This document shows, piece by piece, positions 47,085-57,869 of a stretch of 64,000 nt of DNA. The notes under the pieces are model-generated. The model did no database searches and was not told the DNA's origin. It saw only the letters and a list, made by a program, of their open reading frames with translations. A program made the translations under genes and the position numbers. The DNA comes from Salinimonas chungwhensis DSM 16280 (GTDB lineage: Bacteria > Pseudomonadota > Gammaproteobacteria > Enterobacterales > Alteromonadaceae). The stretch lies in contig NZ_KB899376.1 of assembly GCF_000378185.1 (NCBI RefSeq), positions 851,748 through 915,747 of the forward strand, in the 5' to 3' direction. Every line of letters starts with the position of its first letter. Position 1 is the first letter of the stretch.

Positions 47085-47785
47085 TTGGTCCCGCTGATGG
47101 GATTAAGACTTGTCACCATAAATGCTGGCACATCAATCGATGCGCTCGCCACCAACACATGCTCGCTTACATTGACAATGCGGGCGTTAACCCGCACACC
47201 GCGGCGAGTTTCAACCATGGTGCCGGTTAAAATATGATCCATACGGGCCTGGGTAGCAATTTTCTGAAACCCACGATGCATTACGAGGTCGCCGCGTCCG
47301 GTCACATACACGGTGTCAGATAACTTGAAATCAACGACAGCCAAGCCATAGCTTTGCAGTTGACCAAGCATATACTCAGCCAACTGATTTCCCAGTACAG
47401 TCGTGTCGTTAAGGGTATGATTAAGCCTTACGAAGCTGGCGACCCCTATCTTTTCATCAGGTCGCAGGACACTGACGGAGTCCATCAGCTTCATTGCCAG
47501 TTGCCCGGCATAATCATTGAGCGATTTGTGGGTCAGGTCGGCATAAAAGCCATCCTGCAGCGGATCGTGATAATGGGTTGGGTCAGACGCTTCAGGCAGT
47601 GGCTGTAAATCTCTTGAATCCGGGCGGTAAACCAGCCCGGTATCCTCATGGGGAATGATCACAGGTTCACTTTTCGATGTATCCCAGGTAGCTGCCCGCA
47701 TGGCATGATACTGTTCATCGATAGCGCTACAGCCAGATAGTGTCGCCAGCATTCCGATAAGAAAAAATTTGCCTGTGCTCACCAC
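47081..47785 (-). CDS. FlgO-family lipoprotein, copy C
   Basis: A 234-residue outer-membrane lipoprotein: signal peptide with lipobox TLSGCSAIDEQ, then a FlgO domain from about residue 85 (LAMKLMDSVSVLRPDEKIGV, GNQLAEYMLGQLQSYGLAVV, GVRVNARIVNVSEHVLVASA). FlgO is known in Vibrio cholerae as a flagellar-associated outer-membrane protein; no flagellar genes are in this window. It is third in a run of three paralogues, one base after copy B. Start is one of two adjacent GTG codons; AGGGG precedes both. Confidence 0.8.
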   Translation of the reverse strand: MVSTGKFFLIGMLATLSGCSAIDEQYHAMRAATWDTSKSEPVIIPHEDTGLVYRPDSRDLQPLPEASDPTHYHDPLQDGFYADLTHKSLNDYAGQLAMKLMDSVSVLRPDEKIGVASFVRLNHTLNDTTVLGNQLAEYMLGQLQSYGLAVVDFKLSDTVYVTGRGDLVMHRGFQKIATQARMDHILTGTMVETRRGVRVNARIVNVSEHVLVASASIDVPAFMVTSLNPISGTN

Positions 47786-47786
47786 T

Positions 47787-48533
47787 CTACCCCTGTGTCA
47801 GCTTGACGCCATCCTGGGTGCCTGGCTTCTGTGCGCCATCACTGGGAATTAATGCATCAACAACATAAAATGGGATGAGCAGTTGCGCACTGGCGACCAC
47901 CGCGCGCGACTCAATACCCAGTATGCGGGCATTTACCATCACACCACCCTGGTGTTTTGCCATAGTACCGGTTAGCACATATTCAATTGGCAAACTGCCA
48001 TTGAGGTCAAGGTAATCTCTGGAGAGCAGAAAGTCCCCCCGGTCGGTGACACGGATATAATCGGTGGCTTTAAAATCCAGTACCGGAATGCGGAATTTGT
48101 GCAGTTCATGAACAAATGATTCAGCCATCTGCTGCCCCAATAAATTGGTCTGTTGCAGATTCGAATCCAGCAAGGCAAAGTTGGTCACCGCTATCGGTGT
48201 TTTTGCAGTGACATATTCCATATTTGAAATAAGATCCTGCGTCAGGTTTTTGACATAATCACCGATGTGACGCGTCAATGGGCGTCCCTTGTAGGCACCC
48301 TGAACACTGGAATATATGCGGGGCTGGCCAACAGCGCCAAAGCTATCGGTATCATCTCCATTATAATCAGCCGGTTCAGGTGCGCCCTGCCGATCGGCAT
48401 CCTGAACATCTATAATACCCTGTATCTCTGAGGCAGCAGTTTTCTCAGGGACCGGCTTGGAAGACTCGTCCATGCTGGTACAAGCCGTCAGTAATATTGT
48501 CATCACGCCAAGCGCCTGATAGTGCAACTTCAT
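47787..48533 (-). CDS. FlgO-family lipoprotein, copy B
   Basis: A 248-residue lipoprotein with lipobox LLTACTSMDES and an acidic linker of about 60 residues. The FlgO domain includes GDYVKNLTQDLISNMEYV, NLLGQQMAESFVHELHKFRI, YIRVTDRGDFLLSRDYLDL and GVMVNARILGIESRAVVASA. The overall pattern matches copies A and C but identity appears modest, indicating an old duplication. It starts 5 bases after copy A. Probably translated from one message with them. Confidence 0.8.
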   Translation of the reverse strand: MKLHYQALGVMTILLTACTSMDESSKPVPEKTAASEIQGIIDVQDADRQGAPEPADYNGDDTDSFGAVGQPRIYSSVQGAYKGRPLTRHIGDYVKNLTQDLISNMEYVTAKTPIAVTNFALLDSNLQQTNLLGQQMAESFVHELHKFRIPVLDFKATDYIRVTDRGDFLLSRDYLDLNGSLPIEYVLTGTMAKHQGGVMVNARILGIESRAVVASAQLLIPFYVVDALIPSDGAQKPGTQDGVKLTQG

Positions 48534-48538
48534 CTGAT

Positions 48539-49174
48539 TTACCCCTTAGTTTCAATACGATACAAACGACCCTCGCGGGTAGTGACCTGCTCTGTGTCCC
48601 AAAATAGCCCTGCAGGAAAAAACCGGGTCGCGGCGGCTACCACATCCTTGGTTCTTGCCTCAATAACCCGGGCGTTGACCACCGCGCCCCCCTGCTGATG
48701 GACCAGGGTGCCGGTTATGTAAAAGTCGACCCGTTCCGGTGCTGACAGCTGCTCGATATTGCGAGAAAGTACACGATCACTTTGCTGCCCTATTACTATA
48801 TCGTTCGTAAGTTTAAACTCTTGAGTGGTATAGCCGCGTTTTGTTGCCTCAGTGATTAGCCCCTGCTCTAACTGATGTCCTAGCAACATCAGGGGAGATT
48901 GCTGGCTGGCGTCAAATTTCAGGGAAGAAACCGGTACAAAACCAGCCACAGCATAACGAAGATGACGGGCCGGTCGCACATCAGCGAACAATTCATTGGC
49001 CAATAGATACGTTTGATATTCAATGTTGCCCAAGGACTGGCCAACCGGTTGCGAAGCTGATATCTGCGCCTGAACTGGTGCAGCCTGCTGGGGCGCAACT
49101 GACCATTGGGAGCAGCCTGACAGGACGCCAAAAAATAAACAAGTAAACAAAAAACGTGATGATTGTGCGTTCAT
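48539..49174 (-). CDS. FlgO-family lipoprotein, copy A
   Basis: A 211-residue lipoprotein with lipobox VLSGCSQWSVA and a Gln/Ala-rich linker. FlgO domain: IEYQTYLLANELFADVRPA, LLGHQLEQGLITEATKRGYT, IVIGQQSDRVLSRNIEQL and GAVVNARVIEARTKDVVAAA. It is the first gene of the three-gene unit. The preceding gap of 172 bases to yfcL should hold its promoter. The ribosome site is weak. Whether the three proteins assemble together or serve the flagellar outer-membrane ring cannot be read from the sequence. Confidence 0.78.
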   Translation of the reverse strand: MNAQSSRFLFTCLFFGVLSGCSQWSVAPQQAAPVQAQISASQPVGQSLGNIEYQTYLLANELFADVRPARHLRYAVAGFVPVSSLKFDASQQSPLMLLGHQLEQGLITEATKRGYTTQEFKLTNDIVIGQQSDRVLSRNIEQLSAPERVDFYITGTLVHQQGGAVVNARVIEARTKDVVAAATRFFPAGLFWDTEQVTTREGRLYRIETKG

Positions 49175-49346
49175 AGGTCTGCGTCAAAATCTCTGCGAAT
49201 AAGCAACTGATAGATTACTCATGGCAAGAATCATACCAGCGGCTTACTGTCGCCTTAACGCCGCAGAGATGAGTAAGATGCACACTGGACACAAATGTTA
49301 AGGGTTAAAACGGCAATTTTATGCCGTCGAAGGATTCTTCCTGCCG

Positions 49347-49649
49347 CTAAGTCCGGGCGTTCTCAATCAGACGCCGCCATAGCGCGGTGACCTTAGCCTG
49401 ATCATCCGGTGTTAGCTCTTTATTGACAAACGCCTGCTCCAGACTTTCTGTTACTGTTTTATCCAGCAGCGACAGTGACGCCTCTTCGTTCATCTCCAGG
49501 GGGCGGGCAATAACTGCAAAGTGGCCCTGCAAGTAACTGGCGATGAACAGCTCGTCATCACTACCATGGTTGACCACATTGTCCAGCTGGCCTTCAATTT
49601 GCTCAATAGATGCGATAAATGTTTTATCTGCTAGTGGGCTCGGTTGCAT
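49347..49649 (-). CDS. yfcL: YfcL-family protein
   Basis: A 100-residue acidic helical protein without membrane segments or signal. Length, composition and position (in the mnmC-epmC neighbourhood) match E. coli YfcL, of unknown function. Typical segments are ELFIASYLQGHFAVIARPLE and LEQAFVNKELTPDDQAKVTA. A strong ribosome site GGAGGATTTAT precedes the ATG. It begins 10 bases after the NAD-kinase-like gene and is the last gene of the epmC unit. Confidence 0.82.
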   Translation of the reverse strand: MQPSPLADKTFIASIEQIEGQLDNVVNHGSDDELFIASYLQGHFAVIARPLEMNEEASLSLLDKTVTESLEQAFVNKELTPDDQAKVTALWRRLIENART

Positions 49650-49659
49650 ATAAATCCTC

Positions 49660-50790
49660 CTACACTGCCGGGTATAATACTTTATCGTCGTACCCGGTAA
49701 TAACTTGTACGCTGCCTCTTAATTGCTCATCCAGCTCACTGTCACCGGAATCAAACCGCAGCGGTCTGCCTTCCAGTGCCTGTATTTTTGCTTTGGTGGC
49801 AACAATTATCATATTTTGTTTTCCTAAGCGGCGTATAAAAGCCGGACTTAGCTGTTGATTACCACGGCCGAGAATATGGCCCTGACCGCCGATAAGAGTA
49901 ACCACAAGTTTAACGGGCTGGCTGTCAGTAATTCTGAGTAGTTCATCTGCAGTGACATCTACGCCGACCAGTTTGCCACGATGAATGACATCTACGCCCA
50001 GTAAGGTGTTTTCCAGGCCAAGCTCCTCCATAATCGCGGCAACAGTGGAGCCGGATCCCATCACATAAAAGAAGGTATCATCCTGTTCAATCATCTCGGC
50101 TGTAAAAGCGGCAATATCATCAAGCACCAGCTCTTCATGCTCTTTGCCGCCCATTTTTACAGCCTGAATATACTCCAGTTCTCTGGGAACACGCATTTCA
50201 CCGTGATACTTGGCAGTTACCTTACCCTGGCGAAACGCCTCTTCATCAATATCCCTGACCTCGGCGTCAAACTCACTGACTAGTTCACCGGTAGCCATTT
50301 TTCTGGCTACTCTGCCAGCCCCGGAAGGCGTTACCGCATAAACCCCGGAATGAATTTTCACGCCCGCAGGAACGCCCAGTACAACCAATCGGTCTGCGAT
50401 GTCATCAAATAAATTACGCGCTGTGCCGTCACCGCCGGCAAAAAGCAATAGATCAATATTCTGCTCACATAATTCACGAGCCGCGGCCTGAGTATCTTCA
50501 GCTTCGGTTTGCGATGCTTGAGCGTGATAGACAACAGAAGCTTCAAGCCCAGCCAGTTGGCAGCTTTGTTCGCCCATTTCACCACCGGCAGTAAAAATCC
50601 GAAGGTCAGCAACATCAATTAGCTCTTCCAGCGCCCGGGCCATTTTTTCAGGCGCCTGTCGCTTTGCGCCCTGTTGTAGTGCCTGCTCTCTGATCGCTGC
50701 GCCATCACTGCCTTTTAACGCCACCGCACCACCAATACCTGCATAGGGGTTAACCAGTACACCAAGTCTGAATGGGGCCCGTTGCGTCAT
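49660..50790 (-). CDS. ATP-NAD kinase family protein (AcoX-like)
   Basis: A 376-residue protein of the NAD kinase/diacylglycerol kinase superfamily. The signature GGDGT occurs in LLLFAGGDGTARNLFDDIAD near residue 118. A second conserved block is GVPAGVKIHSGVYAVTPSGA, in the place of the usual NAD-kinase substrate loop. It begins GVLVNPYAGIGGAVALKGSD. This is the long AcoX/PA-type branch rather than canonical NadK (about 290 residues). Substrate is not established for this branch. It overlaps epmC by 4 bases (ATGA) and is followed by yfcL, so it sits inside a unit that in E. coli holds only yfcL and epmC. Confidence 0.85.
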   Translation of the reverse strand: MTQRAPFRLGVLVNPYAGIGGAVALKGSDGAAIREQALQQGAKRQAPEKMARALEELIDVADLRIFTAGGEMGEQSCQLAGLEASVVYHAQASQTEAEDTQAAARELCEQNIDLLLFAGGDGTARNLFDDIADRLVVLGVPAGVKIHSGVYAVTPSGAGRVARKMATGELVSEFDAEVRDIDEEAFRQGKVTAKYHGEMRVPRELEYIQAVKMGGKEHEELVLDDIAAFTAEMIEQDDTFFYVMGSGSTVAAIMEELGLENTLLGVDVIHRGKLVGVDVTADELLRITDSQPVKLVVTLIGGQGHILGRGNQQLSPAFIRRLGKQNMIIVATKAKIQALEGRPLRFDSGDSELDEQLRGSVQVITGYDDKVLYPAV

Positions 50791-51341
50791 GCCGCATCTC
50801 CTGCTATTTGCTCAATTAAAAGTCTTGGCGTGTTAAACTCTGTGTGCAATGCGTCAAGCATATACTGTGCACGGGATGGAAAGCCATTTCGAACATAGCT
50901 CAGTAGTTGTGTTTTCACCGCAAGTGTGAATGCCTCGCGGTCAGGTTCAGCGCCATTAAGATTGTCTGTACTGACTGAAAACTGCTTTCCCGCCGCCAGC
51001 GTGAATGCCCATTCTATCGCCTGGGGTTTAACCTCAACCTGCTCAAACTGCTTCTGTTGCTCGGCGTTTCGGCCATCCGGGCAGTACCAGTAACCATAAT
51101 CTTCTAATAAGCGGCGGCGCGGGCCAGCTACACACCAATGAGCAATTTCGTGCAATGCACTGGCGAAAAAACCGTGAGCAAAAATAATGCGATGACAAGC
51201 ACAGGTGTCACCTGCGGGTAAATAGACCGGCTCATCGTCACCTTTGACAAGACGGGTATTATATTCAGCATAAAATGTTTTATCGAACAGCGCGATAAGC
51301 CGCTGCACGTCACATTGTTCGCTTGCGCTGATGCTATTCAA
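50787..51341 (-). CDS. epmC: Elongation factor P hydroxylase EpmC
   Basis: Hydroxylates the beta-lysylated lysine of elongation factor P. The 184 residues match E. coli YfcM/EpmC, with the metal-binding HEIAHWCVAGPRRRLLEDYG and YWYCPDGRNAEQQKQFE, where Glu/His ligands are intact. Start is a TTG at 51341 preceded by AAAGG at good spacing; no ATG is available near the conserved N-terminus. First gene of the epmC - NAD-kinase-like - yfcL unit. Divergent from the thioesterase gene. Confidence 0.9.
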   Translation of the reverse strand: MNSISASEQCDVQRLIALFDKTFYAEYNTRLVKGDDEPVYLPAGDTCACHRIIFAHGFFASALHEIAHWCVAGPRRRLLEDYGYWYCPDGRNAEQQKQFEQVEVKPQAIEWAFTLAAGKQFSVSTDNLNGAEPDREAFTLAVKTQLLSYVRNGFPSRAQYMLDALHTEFNTPRLLIEQIAGDAA

Positions 51342-51466
51342 GACTGACCTTTCAAACCACTTAAAAAACTGGGCGAAAGTTTAGCAAACCCTGGCAGATT
51401 AAACTATGGAAGACGGGATAAACAAAATTGGGTAGCATAACAGGACGATTTACTGGTAACCCTGTT

Positions 51467-51910
51467 ATGCACGAATTACCCTGGAAATTTAGCTCGCCAT
51501 ATACTTTGACCTGGGACATCCGGGAAAAAGATATCGATCATTATCAGCACGTAAATAATGTGGCTTATCTTGCTCAGCTTGAGGCACTGGCATGGTCACA
51601 CACAAATGCTCTGGGTCTTAGTTTTGCAGACTATCAAAATCTCGACAGCGCGATGGTTATTCGTCGCCATGAGCTTGACTATGCCATGGCTTGTCATCTG
51701 GGCGATACGCTTGCCTGTGGTACCTGGATTACAGCCTGCGACGGACGTCTTCAGTTAACCCGCCAATTCCAGTTTATCTGTATGCGGCGTAAAAAAACGG
51801 TTTTCTCAGCGCACACCGCATTTGTCTGTACTCGGTTATCCAGTGGTACGCCGCGCCGAATGCCTCCAGCGTTTAAAGAAACCTACACAGCTGCAGTAAC
51901 ACCGGTATGA
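51467..51910 (+). CDS. Acyl-CoA thioesterase (hot-dog fold, 4HBT-like)
   Basis: A 147-residue single hot-dog domain. The catalytic Asp and following segment DIDHYQHVNNVAYLAQLEAL match the 4-hydroxybenzoyl-CoA thioesterase/YbgC pattern (D-x-x-x-H-V-N-N-x-x-Y). The frame extends to a TTG at 51428, but the ATG at 51467 starts just before the domain. The natural acyl-CoA is unknown. The last 4 bases overlap the start of the aspartic protease gene (ATGA), so the two are translationally coupled. Confidence 0.85.
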   Translation: MHELPWKFSSPYTLTWDIREKDIDHYQHVNNVAYLAQLEALAWSHTNALGLSFADYQNLDSAMVIRRHELDYAMACHLGDTLACGTWITACDGRLQLTRQFQFICMRRKKTVFSAHTAFVCTRLSSGTPRRMPPAFKETYTAAVTPV

Positions 51911-53034
51911 CTGGTATCCGGTGGCTCGTTGGCATCGCGCTGACTGTATCATTGATGATGAACGCTTATCTGCTGATACGCCTTGACTATCTTTCAGATA
52001 CTGCGAGGCAATCACTATCCAGGCTACCTTCAGCGCTTCCTTCGGAAAATCACGAACCTCCATTGCAACTTACCAACGTACAGGATGTTAAGCCGGCTGC
52101 TGGCAGCGTCGAGCGACCCGGTGATAAGGCTGCCCGAATCGCCCGTCTGATTGATAACAAACGCTATGCTGATGCAAGATATTCATTGCGTGAGGCTTTA
52201 AACGCCGCGCCGCATAGGGTTTCATTATTGTACCTGGAAGCCCGGCTCCTGCGGTTAACCGCGCCACTAAGTGACGTAGTCCTGCATTACTATGACATGC
52301 TCGATATGCCGCTGACAGTGGCTGAACACAAACAGGTTGAACAGCGCTTACAGACGCTGGTGAAGGAAACCGTCACTTCCCTGAAACAGGCAAAAAGCTG
52401 GACGGCACTTGCCATGTTTATGGAACCACTTTATCAGTATGCGCCCGGCAACCGTGCTTATACACTGGCATTGGCAACTGCTTATGGCGAACAGCAAAAC
52501 ATTACATTAATGCAGACAACTCTGGCTGCTCTGCCTGTGGATGATCCGGCCCACCGGCAATTTTCCACCGCTTACGCCCGCTCCGTCGTCGCCCCAACCG
52601 GCGATGTGACACAGCCTGATAGTGTCAGTACCGTTGTGGATAATAGTGATGCCACAATATCACTGTTGCGAAAAGGAACACATTTTGAGGCCCCTGTTTT
52701 TATTGGCGATATTCAGTTGTCGCTGCTGCTCGACACGGGCGCTACTCAAAGCGCGGTATTCGCCGCTTCATTTGAAAAAATCCGAACACACTTGTCCTAT
52801 CGGTTTATTGGTAATTTCACCATTGCCACCGCTTCTGGAAGCAGTCAGGCTGCTCTTATTGAGGTTGATGAACTGCAATTCGGGCCGTATGTGTTGCCAG
52901 ATGTGAAAATGTTTGTCCTGCCAGAAGCGGCTAAAAATGAGTCAGATGGTCTGCTAGGCATGAATATTCTCGGTCAGTTCACATTTTTTATCGACCAGTC
53001 GCTGAACACGTTGTACCTGAAAAAAGATCAGTAA
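51907..53034 (+). CDS. Membrane-anchored retropepsin-like aspartic protease
   Basis: A 375-residue protein. An N-terminal membrane anchor (RWLVGIALTVSLMMNAYLLI) is followed by a helical TPR-like region (about 70-230; RYADARYSLREALNAAPHRV with repeated helix pairs). The C-terminal clan AA protease domain carries the catalytic DTGA in LSLLLDTGATQSAVF near residue 276 and a second conserved block DGLLGMNILGQF near 350, the pattern of TIGR02281-type proteins. Single-domain proteases of this type work as dimers. The periplasmic substrate is unknown. It overlaps the thioesterase gene by 4 bases. Confidence 0.85.
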   Translation: MTGIRWLVGIALTVSLMMNAYLLIRLDYLSDTARQSLSRLPSALPSENHEPPLQLTNVQDVKPAAGSVERPGDKAARIARLIDNKRYADARYSLREALNAAPHRVSLLYLEARLLRLTAPLSDVVLHYYDMLDMPLTVAEHKQVEQRLQTLVKETVTSLKQAKSWTALAMFMEPLYQYAPGNRAYTLALATAYGEQQNITLMQTTLAALPVDDPAHRQFSTAYARSVVAPTGDVTQPDSVSTVVDNSDATISLLRKGTHFEAPVFIGDIQLSLLLDTGATQSAVFAASFEKIRTHLSYRFIGNFTIATASGSSQAALIEVDELQFGPYVLPDVKMFVLPEAAKNESDGLLGMNILGQFTFFIDQSLNTLYLKKDQ

Positions 53035-53126
53035 CAACCGGCCCAAAATTTAATAATTTTAATCAAACCATATGACCTCCATATACCGTAGCAATCGGCA
53101 CATTCAAAGTGAAAGGAGTAATATTA

Positions 53127-53687
53127 ATGGGTACTCTTACAGGTAAAAAAGTAGCAATTCTTGCGACAAATGGCTTCGAACAAGTGGAACTCACCGAGCC
53201 GATGGAGAAAGTAAAATCTGCCGGTGCAGACGTTGAAATCGTTTCACTTGAAAGCGGCGAAATCCAAGGCATGAACCACGATGAAAAAGGTGACATGTTC
53301 CCTGTTGATAAAACGGTCAATGAGGTGTCAGCCGATGACTATAATGGTCTGATTCTGCCCGGTGGTGTGCTTAACCCGGATACACTGAGAACCAATGAAA
53401 AAGCGGTTCAGTTTGTTCGGGACTTCTTTGTACAGCATAAACCGGTATCGGCAATTTGCCATGGGCCATGGATGTTGGTTGAAGCCGATGTCCTGAATGG
53501 CCGCACCGTAACCTCCTTCCCGTCTATTAAAACAGATATCTTAAATGCCGGTGGCAATTGGGTCGACGAAGAGGTGGTTGTGGACCAAGGCCTGACGACC
53601 AGTCGCACCCCCGACGATATGGAAGCATTCTGTAAAAAAGTGGTTGAAGAGCTTCGTGAAGGTAAGCACGACCGTCAGACGCCTTAA
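53127..53687 (+). CDS. DJ-1/PfpI-family protein (YhbO-like)
   Basis: A 186-residue cytoplasmic protein of the DJ-1/PfpI superfamily. The nucleophile elbow Cys is in SAICHGPWMLVEADVLNGRT near residue 111, with Glu in NGFEQVELTEP and LPGGVLNPDTLR. Members have been reported as proteases, glyoxalases or protein deglycases; the exact activity is debated. I choose the ATG at 53127 because AAAGGAG stands 8 bases before it; an in-frame ATG at 53109 lies upstream of that ribosome site. Followed by a terminator at 53702, so it is monocistronic. Confidence 0.9.
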   Translation: MGTLTGKKVAILATNGFEQVELTEPMEKVKSAGADVEIVSLESGEIQGMNHDEKGDMFPVDKTVNEVSADDYNGLILPGGVLNPDTLRTNEKAVQFVRDFFVQHKPVSAICHGPWMLVEADVLNGRTVTSFPSIKTDILNAGGNWVDEEVVVDQGLTTSRTPDDMEAFCKKVVEELREGKHDRQTP

Positions 53688-53701
53688 GGGCTCGTGATGG
53701 T

Positions 53702-53731
53702 GCCGGGTAAACCATTATCCGGCTTTTTCTT
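53702..53731 (+). terminator. Intrinsic terminator after the PfpI gene
   Basis: Stem GCCGGGTAA/TTATCCGGC (8 of 9 paired plus a G-T) with loop ACCA, followed by TTTTTCTT, 15 bases after the stop. It also lies just upstream of the alkene reductase gene. Confidence 0.85.
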
Positions 53732-53749
53732 AATTTATAGGATGTATTA

Positions 53750-54841
53750 ATGACAGATTTATTTTCAAGCGGGACCATGGGCGGTACGTCTGTGCGCAAC
53801 CGCGTTTTTATGGCGCCTTTAACACGTAGCCGCGCGCACGACACCTCGGATATTCCTGCCGATATGGCAATTACCTATTATGAGCAACGTGCTTCTGGAG
53901 GGTTGATTGTCAGTGAAGCTACGCAAATTAATCCGCAGGGTAAGGGGTATGTCTCTACGCCTGGGATTTATACCGTTGAGCAGGTTCAGAAGTGGCGGGA
54001 AATCACAGAAGCGGTTCATGAGAAGGGTGGGAAAATCTTCTTACAACTGTGGCATGTTGGCCGTATCAGTCACTGCCACTTCCAGCCAGACGGTGACAAA
54101 CCCTTAGCACCTTCTGCAATTGCGCCTGACGTCGAGGTCTTTTTTGATGGTGAAAAGCAACCCGCTTCAGAGCCTCAGGCCATGACACATGAGATGATTA
54201 AGCAGACTGTAGAAGACTATCGGACGGCAGCAGAAAATGCCGAACGTGCAGGGTTCGACGGGGTTGAGATTCATGCTGCCAATGGTTACCTGATCGATCA
54301 GTTTTTACGAGACAAGACTAATAAGCGTACAGATGAATATGGTGGCTCGCTGGAAAACCGCATGCGGTTTCTCAATGAAGTTACCGATGCCGTTTTGTCG
54401 GTGTGGGATCCGGCCAATGTAGGGATCCGGCTTTCTCCAATCGGTAACCAGAATGACATTGCCGATAGTGATCCCCTCACATCATTCACGTACTTTATTC
54501 AAAATCTTAATGATTACCGCCTGGCCTATCTTCATATGGTGGAGCGCTTTCCTGGCATGGCTACCAGCAATAAAGAGTTGAAAATTCAGGAGAGTCTGAG
54601 AAACACATGGAAAGGTTTTTATATTGCTAATGGTGATTATGACTATTTAAGCGGACAAATGGCGGTTAAATCTGGCTATGCAGATGCGGTGGCCTTTGGT
54701 CGGCCTTACATCAGCAACCCCGATTTACCTGAGCGGCTGGAAGCCGGTGCCAACTACAATGAGCCTGATCCCGATACCTTTTATGGCGGCGACGAGAAGG
54801 GTTATATTGATTATCCATTTATGGATGAAGCTGATATGTAA
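53750..54841 (+). CDS. Old Yellow Enzyme-family alkene reductase
   Basis: A 363-residue FMN-dependent ene-reductase (NemA/YqjM superfamily, NemA-like). Conserved FMN and substrate residues occur in VFMAPLTRSRA near 20, QLWHVGRISH near 99, and FDGVEIHAANGYLIDQFLRD near 180, where His/Asn bind the substrate carbonyl; TDEYGGSLENRMRF follows. The C-terminal ADAVAFGRPYISNPDLPERL binds FMN phosphate. Such enzymes reduce activated C=C bonds in electrophiles. The physiological substrate is unknown. Ribosome site TAGGATG. Convergent with fadH across a hairpin at 54850. Confidence 0.92.
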   Translation: MTDLFSSGTMGGTSVRNRVFMAPLTRSRAHDTSDIPADMAITYYEQRASGGLIVSEATQINPQGKGYVSTPGIYTVEQVQKWREITEAVHEKGGKIFLQLWHVGRISHCHFQPDGDKPLAPSAIAPDVEVFFDGEKQPASEPQAMTHEMIKQTVEDYRTAAENAERAGFDGVEIHAANGYLIDQFLRDKTNKRTDEYGGSLENRMRFLNEVTDAVLSVWDPANVGIRLSPIGNQNDIADSDPLTSFTYFIQNLNDYRLAYLHMVERFPGMATSNKELKIQESLRNTWKGFYIANGDYDYLSGQMAVKSGYADAVAFGRPYISNPDLPERLEAGANYNEPDPDTFYGGDEKGYIDYPFMDEADM

Positions 54842-54849
54842 AATATTGA

Positions 54850-54869
54850 ACGGGCCTATACAGGCCCGT
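54850..54869. terminator. Hairpin between alkene reductase gene and fadH
   Basis: Stem ACGGGCCT/AGGCCCGT with loop ATAC lies between the convergent stop codons. T-runs are short. A bidirectional terminator is likely. Confidence 0.55.
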
Positions 54870-54899
54870 ACTTGTATTGCTCATCTATGTGGCAGAGTC

Positions 54900-56966
<2,067 letters not shown>

Positions 56967-56972
56967 TTACGC

Positions 56973-57839
56973 TCAATCGTCAAGTCGGCTGATACCAGGT
57001 TTCAGTGGTGAAAACTCGGGAATATTCTGCTTCTGCTGAGCCTGCATCGCTGTCTGAATATCTTCCATCTGAAACATGCCTGCCTGCCACGTAGCCATGT
57101 AATCAAGGCTGTCATGTAAACTGTGATCAGCAGCGTAATTTATCATTGTTTTAGTCCCAGACACCGCGACCGGTGAATGCTGGGCAATAGTTGCTGCAAT
57201 GGCAGCAACTTCTTCATACATGGAAGCTTTATCAGCAAAAACCTGATTTACAAATCCTGTTCGCAGGGCCTCTTCAGCGCTGAAATTGCGGCCGGTATAA
57301 GCAAGCTCCTTAGCCAGACCCGGAGAAATCAATCGGGGCAAACGCTGTAATGTCCCTAAATCTGCCGTCATCCCTAGTTGCGTTTCTTTCACACAAAAAT
57401 AAGCATCCTGGGTGCAATACCGCATATCGCAAGCACAGAGCAAATCCACTGCGCCGCCAATGGCAGCCCCATGAACCGCCGCAATAACCGGCATGCGCGC
57501 ACGTTCCAACACATTGAAAGCATCTTGAAGTAACAATACTTTTCTGCGCATTTGCTCCGCTCTGCGTGCCGGGTCGGCTCGAAATGACTTACCCATGGCG
57601 TTAAAAACCTGCAGATCCATACCCGCTGAAAAATGCTTTCCGTTAGCCTGCAATATAATTACTCTGGCTCTGCCCTCATCATCAATGCTACGTATGGCCC
57701 GAGGAAACTCCTCCCAGAAAGCCACTGTCATACTATTTAGCGCTTGCGGTCGGTCCAGGGTCACAATGGCAATGTTCTCCTGATAGGTCACCGTTAAAGA
57801 TTCAAAACCTGATTCTTTTAAGGAAGTTTCTTTGCTCAC
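56973..57839 (-). CDS. Delta3,5-delta2,4-dienoyl-CoA isomerase-like crotonase (ECH1-type)
   Basis: A 288-residue crotonase-fold protein. The oxyanion-hole segments are GKHFSAGMDLQVF and AAIGGAVDLLCACDMRYC. The segment CVKETQLGMTADLGTLQRLP closely follows mammalian ECH1 peroxisomal isomerase, keeping both acidic catalytic residues (Glu152 and Asp160, eight apart, like Glu196 and Asp204 of rat). Ordinary enoyl-CoA hydratases lack this Asp. Expected role: turns 3,5-dienoyl-CoA into 2,4-dienoyl-CoA, the substrate of FadH encoded 30 bases downstream. I choose the GTG at 57839 with GGAG before it, not the TTG at 57857. A divergent tetR gene and operator-like repeats are upstream. Confidence 0.85.
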   Translation of the reverse strand: MSKETSLKESGFESLTVTYQENIAIVTLDRPQALNSMTVAFWEEFPRAIRSIDDEGRARVIILQANGKHFSAGMDLQVFNAMGKSFRADPARRAEQMRRKVLLLQDAFNVLERARMPVIAAVHGAAIGGAVDLLCACDMRYCTQDAYFCVKETQLGMTADLGTLQRLPRLISPGLAKELAYTGRNFSAEEALRTGFVNQVFADKASMYEEVAAIAATIAQHSPVAVSGTKTMINYAADHSLHDSLDYMATWQAGMFQMEDIQTAMQAQQKQNIPEFSPLKPGISRLDD

Positions 57840-57869
57840 CGACCTCTCCGTTAACAATTTTGCAAACTA

